Source of the DNA: Tissierella praeacuta_A
Lineage (GTDB): Bacteria; Bacillota; Clostridia; Tissierellales; Tissierellaceae
DNA length: 64,000 nucleotides
Reading direction: 5' to 3'
Assembly (NCBI RefSeq): GCF_040396155.1
Contig: NZ_JBEBOY010000005.1
Coordinates: 1 to 64,000, forward strand
Below, one piece after another: positions 60,852 through 64,000 of the stretch. Positions within the stretch are counted from its first letter, which is position 1, and each line of letters begins with the position of its first letter. The notes beneath the pieces are model-generated. The model was not told the origin of the DNA, searched no databases, and worked only from the letters and a program-made list of their open reading frames with translations. Position numbers and translations under genes: made by a program.

Positions 60852-61412
60852 TTAATTTAAAGTTTCAACTTCAATGAATAATTTTTTTAATCTATTAACC
60901 AATACCATTATAAATATTCTCAAAATAACTCCTATAAGGGATACAAAAAATATTAACTTATTAATATTAAATAACAATGCAAAGTTCATTAAAACAATGT
61001 TAATAACTGAAATAATAGTATAACCCTTTAATTTTGCTATATTCTCATTGGCTATATCAGTATAATTATTAGAATCTAAATATTCAATAGAAGATTCTAA
61101 TATCTTAAAAAATAAAATTAGTTCAATTATATTATATACTGCCATAAAAACCAATATAGGTATAGAATAATTTATAGGTTTATCAGAGAAATAATTCAAT
61201 AATCCAGCTATAAAAGATATACTTGCAGCCAATACCCCTATAACTTGTGTCTTATGAAATGATTCTACCTTGGTTTCTTCATATAGTTTTCTTAGTCCAA
61301 TTGATATTAATAATAATCCTACAAAAGCAGGAAGAATTTTTATGGGGCCTAACTTTATATTAAATGTTGCAATAAAGATTCCCCAAAAAATCTGTTTATA
61401 TCCTTTGAACAT
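60852..61412 (-). CDS. Uncharacterised polytopic membrane protein
   Basis: I do not recognise the family. The 186 residues have about five hydrophobic segments: near 8-30 (WGIFIATFNIKLGPIKILPAFVGLLLISIG), 56-72, 82-103, 130-148 and 150-172. The loops between them are short and charged. The ATG overlaps the stop of the preceding gene (TAATG), so the two are translated together. The pair lies just downstream, in opposite orientation, of the sigma/anti-sigma cassette. An effect on the envelope is a reasonable guess only. Confidence 0.78.
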   Translation of the reverse strand: MFKGYKQIFWGIFIATFNIKLGPIKILPAFVGLLLISIGLRKLYEETKVESFHKTQVIGVLAASISFIAGLLNYFSDKPINYSIPILVFMAVYNIIELILFFKILESSIEYLDSNNYTDIANENIAKLKGYTIISVINIVLMNFALLFNINKLIFFVSLIGVILRIFIMVLVNRLKKLFIEVETLN

Positions 61413-62314
61413 TAAATTTCCCCCCTAGCCCTTAGATATTTCACTATTTCCCAAGTATTAATATTATAATTTGTATATTCAATATTATATACTCTACTAT
61501 AGAAGAGATCTCCATTTGAATCTCTATAATAAAGCTTTGGCTCTAAACTATATAATGCAAATTTCTCTAAAATATTCTTTTTTGGCTGTCTAAAGGCAGA
61601 TTTTATTCTTATAACATCATTATTTTTATATTGAACTTCTGATATATCTGTATAACTAATATCTCCTACTTTTATTTCTATTAAATCATTTACATCCTTT
61701 AATAATGGCGACTCCATATTTGTTATAGTTATATCTTCTTTAACATCAATTATCACTGAAGAAGTTCCATCTGAAGAACTGGTGCTACTTAAGGATTTCA
61801 AATGTTTACTTTCACAATCGTTATTATCCTTATAGTAATTATAAAATATTATTCTACCAAGATCTATATCCATTACCTCACCATTATCAAAAGTAATCTT
61901 TGCCTTATTTAATTCAATTTCATCAAACTCTCCCAAACTTCTTACATCTATTGTAACGTAAAGGTTACGAAAAATATATCTACCATAAACTTCTTCCCTA
62001 AAATTATTTCCTCGTAAAAATACAGGAAATATATCTCTCATACTACTAGAGTTCCCTGCATATGCTACAAGATTAGGATATTCCTCAAAATAAATATCAG
62101 TAATCCTTCTATTATCTGAAACATTAGTTAGGTATTTTAAAATAAGTTCTCTTTCCTTATATGAATTATTAGAAATATCAAACATTGTTTCTACATAATT
62201 CTTAAAAAATACTGGTTTATCTAACTTCATAAACATAGCAACTCCTATAGAAATTACTAATGATAAGCTAATAGTGAATATCCCTATTTTTAATGCTTTT
62301 TTATTTAATCCCAT
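61412..62314 (-). CDS. Uncharacterised membrane-anchored extracellular protein
   Basis: The family is not recognised. From the ATG at 62314, six bases after GGGGGG, the protein has 300 residues: a basic start (MGLNKKALK), one signal anchor near 11-30 (IGIFTISLSLVISIGVAMFM), and a long extracellular region of mixed strands with few cysteines. A Ser/Thr-rich linker (LKSLSSTSSSDGTSS) falls near residue 200. Repeated Tyr-rich strands (EPKLYYRDSNGDLFYSRVYNIEY) sit near the C-terminus. It is coupled by a TAATG overlap to the polytopic partner at 60852-61412. The pair could form a membrane complex. Confidence 0.8.
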   Translation of the reverse strand: MGLNKKALKIGIFTISLSLVISIGVAMFMKLDKPVFFKNYVETMFDISNNSYKERELILKYLTNVSDNRRITDIYFEEYPNLVAYAGNSSSMRDIFPVFLRGNNFREEVYGRYIFRNLYVTIDVRSLGEFDEIELNKAKITFDNGEVMDIDLGRIIFYNYYKDNNDCESKHLKSLSSTSSSDGTSSVIIDVKEDITITNMESPLLKDVNDLIEIKVGDISYTDISEVQYKNNDVIRIKSAFRQPKKNILEKFALYSLEPKLYYRDSNGDLFYSRVYNIEYTNYNINTWEIVKYLRARGEI

Positions 62315-62422
62315 AGAATTCCCCCCATAAAATACATCATAACACAATAGGTATTAATTTACCTGTTATTTTTATTCTGCTTTCAATCAATTTCTATGGT
62401 GTAATAAAATGGACACTAATAT

Positions 62423-63685
62423 TTACTTTATTCCCTTCCTCTTCTTACCTTTTCTTTTATCAATACTTCTAATGGTCTTCTTTTTACCTGACTCTTTATT
62501 CCATCTAAAATCTTGTTTGTCATTACTTTGCTCCTTAGAGTTTTTCTTGCTAATCTTATGATTTACATTGTCTTTTACAATTTTTCTTGTCTTTAGGTTC
62601 ATCCTTATCTTCTTTTCTATTTCAATTAACTCTTGTTTATCCCTAGGTGTAACAAATGTAAATGCTTCTCCAGTTTCTCCAGCTCTACCTGTACGTCCTA
62701 TGCGGTGAATATAAGATTCTGGATCTTCAGGTATATCATAGTTAAATATATGGGTTACTCCTTCTATATCTAAACCACGAGCAGCAACATCTGTAGCAAC
62801 AAGAAGTTGTATCTTCATATCTCTAAAAGCTTTAATTACTTTTTCACGTTTGTTCTGACTAAGATCTCCATGTATTTCATCTGAATTATACCCACGGCTT
62901 CTTAGATCATCATTAAGAGCCTTTACACGTCGCTTTGTACGGCAAAATATTATAGCCATAAACGGTCTTTCTTCATCAATAATATTACAAAGTGCATCTT
63001 GTTTACCTCTATCTGTAGTTTCTATTACTACTTGATTTATTTCATCTAACGTAATATTTTCACCTTGTATCTGTATCTGAACAAAGTCTTTCATATATCT
63101 AGCAGCTAGAGTTCGAAGTGTATTAGGCATTGTTGCTGAAAACAACATTGTCTGACGTGATTTTGGAGTTCTATAGATTATATCCTCAACATCTTTTAAA
63201 AATCCCATATTTAACATTTCATCTGCTTCATCTAAGACAATCATCTTTACTTTTCCTAAATCAATACTATTCCTTCTCATATGATCTAATAATCTGCCTG
63301 GCGTTCCAATTACAATATTAACACCTTTGTTTAATTGCTTTAGCTGTTTCTCAACATCTTGCCCACCATATACTGCTAATATATTTACCCCCTTAACTTG
63401 CACTAGTTTTTTAGCTTCATTAGTTATCTGAATTGCCAATTCTCTAGTGGGTGTAATGATTAGAGCCTGGATATATGGTTTTGATATATCAATAGTTTCC
63501 AAAATAGGTAACATAAAAGCAAATGTTTTACCAGTTCCTGTATGAGCTTGAGCTATAACATCTCTTCCTTTTAATAGATGAGGAATAGCTTGCTCTTGGA
63601 TAGGAGTTGGCACTGTAATACCATTCTTTGTTAATATATTTTCTAATTCCTTACTTATTCCAATTGTTTCAAAATTAATTGCCAT
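62423..63685 (-). CDS. cshA: DEAD-box ATP-dependent RNA helicase (CshA-like)
   Basis: This enzyme unwinds RNA and is linked to cold adaptation, ribosome assembly and the RNA degradosome. The 420 residues have the full motif set: GITVPTPIQEQAI (Q motif), AHTGTGKT (I), PTRELA (Ia), GTPGRLLDH (Ib), DEAD (II), SAT (III), FCRTKRRVKALN (IV), ATDVAARGLDI (V) and HRIGRTGRAG (VI). The C-terminal 50 residues are basic and disordered (KKTIRSIDKRKGKKRKG), shorter than in large CshA proteins. The ATG follows AAAGGACGG. A long leader with two hairpins precedes it. The gene symbol is by similarity. Confidence 0.93.
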   Translation of the reverse strand: MAINFETIGISKELENILTKNGITVPTPIQEQAIPHLLKGRDVIAQAHTGTGKTFAFMLPILETIDISKPYIQALIITPTRELAIQITNEAKKLVQVKGVNILAVYGGQDVEKQLKQLNKGVNIVIGTPGRLLDHMRRNSIDLGKVKMIVLDEADEMLNMGFLKDVEDIIYRTPKSRQTMLFSATMPNTLRTLAARYMKDFVQIQIQGENITLDEINQVVIETTDRGKQDALCNIIDEERPFMAIIFCRTKRRVKALNDDLRSRGYNSDEIHGDLSQNKREKVIKAFRDMKIQLLVATDVAARGLDIEGVTHIFNYDIPEDPESYIHRIGRTGRAGETGEAFTFVTPRDKQELIEIEKKIRMNLKTRKIVKDNVNHKISKKNSKEQSNDKQDFRWNKESGKKKTIRSIDKRKGKKRKGIK

Positions 63686-64000
63686 TGTATCATCACCGTC
63701 CTTTTTAATTTATTATTAGCCTTCCCGAATAAATTCATTCAATTAAACTTCCTGTCTTTCAATAGTAAATCATAACTAATTGTTCTATAAAATTAAACTT
63801 AATTTTATGGATTGTAAAACAATCCACTAGTATAATTTTCCTTTTGTATCCCTTTGTTCACCTCAATAACTATTGTTTCCTATATTTAATATATAACCAG
63901 ATCATATCTTAATCCGTCAATTTTCATGACATAATCACTTTAATATTAAAAAAGTGGGATATCTCAAATGAATATAGAGGATAGAAAGCTTTAGCTGAAA
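63686..64000 (-). promoter_or_regulatory. Leader and upstream region of the DEAD-box helicase, with two hairpins
   Basis: No gene is visible in these 315 bases. Two adjacent perfect inverted repeats, 63787-63808 (10-base arms) and 63808-63826 (eight-base arms, three-base loop), lie 100-140 bases before the helicase ATG. Cold-induced helicase genes often have long structured leaders, so a cold-responsive untranslated region is plausible. The promoter itself is not clear. Confidence 0.4.

Noticed and set aside
63800..63870. 18-codon GTG-initiated peptide in the helicase leader (minus strand)
   Set aside because: The GTG is part of a GAGGTG run with no separate ribosome site, and its codons overlap the hairpins. 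It is too short to support.
1..64000. Search for tRNA, rRNA, CRISPR arrays, transposases and phage genes
   Set aside because: No clover-leaf tRNA, rRNA-like stretch, regularly spaced repeats, transposase motifs or phage structural genes were seen by eye.

Overview
The window is AT-rich DNA from a low-GC Gram-positive bacterium (Firmicutes). It is most likely an anaerobic, flagellated and probably spore-forming member of the Clostridia/Tissierellia. Reasons: strong AGGAGG-type ribosome sites with many GTG/TTG starts, CodY, RemA, RqcH, YlbJ, PrkC/Stp, a TPP riboswitch on thiT, acetate kinase and zinc-ribbon L28/L32. Gene order closely follows the Bacillus subtilis ylb, ylo and ylq neighbourhoods. 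The species is inferred, not seen. Nearly all genes lie on the minus strand, so the window probably sits on one replichore. I see no rRNA, tRNA, CRISPR array, prophage or intact insertion sequence.

Layout. (1) 1-10.2 kb: start of a flagellar operon (flgB, flgC, fliE, 5' part of fliF) after codY, topA, dprA, comM, yraN and a FliK-like/FlhB-tail gene pair. (2) 10.2-24.7 kb: translation and secretion core: rnhB, rbgA, rplS, trmD, rimM, khpA, rpsP, ffh, ylxM, ftsY, smc, a radical SAM gene, rnc, acpP, plsX, rpmF and a DUF177 gene behind a consensus promoter. (3) 24.8-32.2 kb: ackA diverging from tmcAL-ylbJ, then a coiled-coil gene, coaD, rsmD and recG. (4) 32.3-51.1 kb: fakA, yloU, rpmB, a small membrane ORF, a TPP-riboswitch thiT-thiN unit, then rpe, rsgA, prkC, stp, rlmN, rsmB, yugP, fmt, def, priA, coaBC, rpoZ, gmk, remA and yicC. 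(5) 51.2-55.7 kb: rqcH, an epimerase-type threonine dehydrogenase, a DegV/FakB protein and cobO.

(6) 55.7-62.4 kb is the only accessory-looking part. It has a DUF6688-type membrane protein, gene-poor stretches with hairpins, a small ORF, a gene with no usable start for its apparent signal anchor, a sigma-factor/DUF4179 anti-sigma pair on the plus strand, and a two-gene membrane cassette of unknown role. (7) 62.4-64 kb: a DEAD-box RNA helicase with a long structured leader.

How the genes fit together: ribosome parts and maturation (rpsP, rplS, rpmB, rpmF, rimM, trmD, rbgA, rsgA, rsmB, rsmD, rlmN), nascent-chain handling (fmt, def, ffh, ftsY, rqcH), lipid synthesis (acpP, plsX, fakA, degV), CoA synthesis (coaBC, coaD) and genome maintenance (topA, priA, recG, smc, dprA). 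I found no convincing new multi-gene system. The best leads are regulatory structures around flgB, codY, ylxM and ackA/tmcAL, the YlqG/YlqH pair, a 56-residue membrane protein, and the uncharacterised membrane and regulatory genes at 55.7-62.4 kb.
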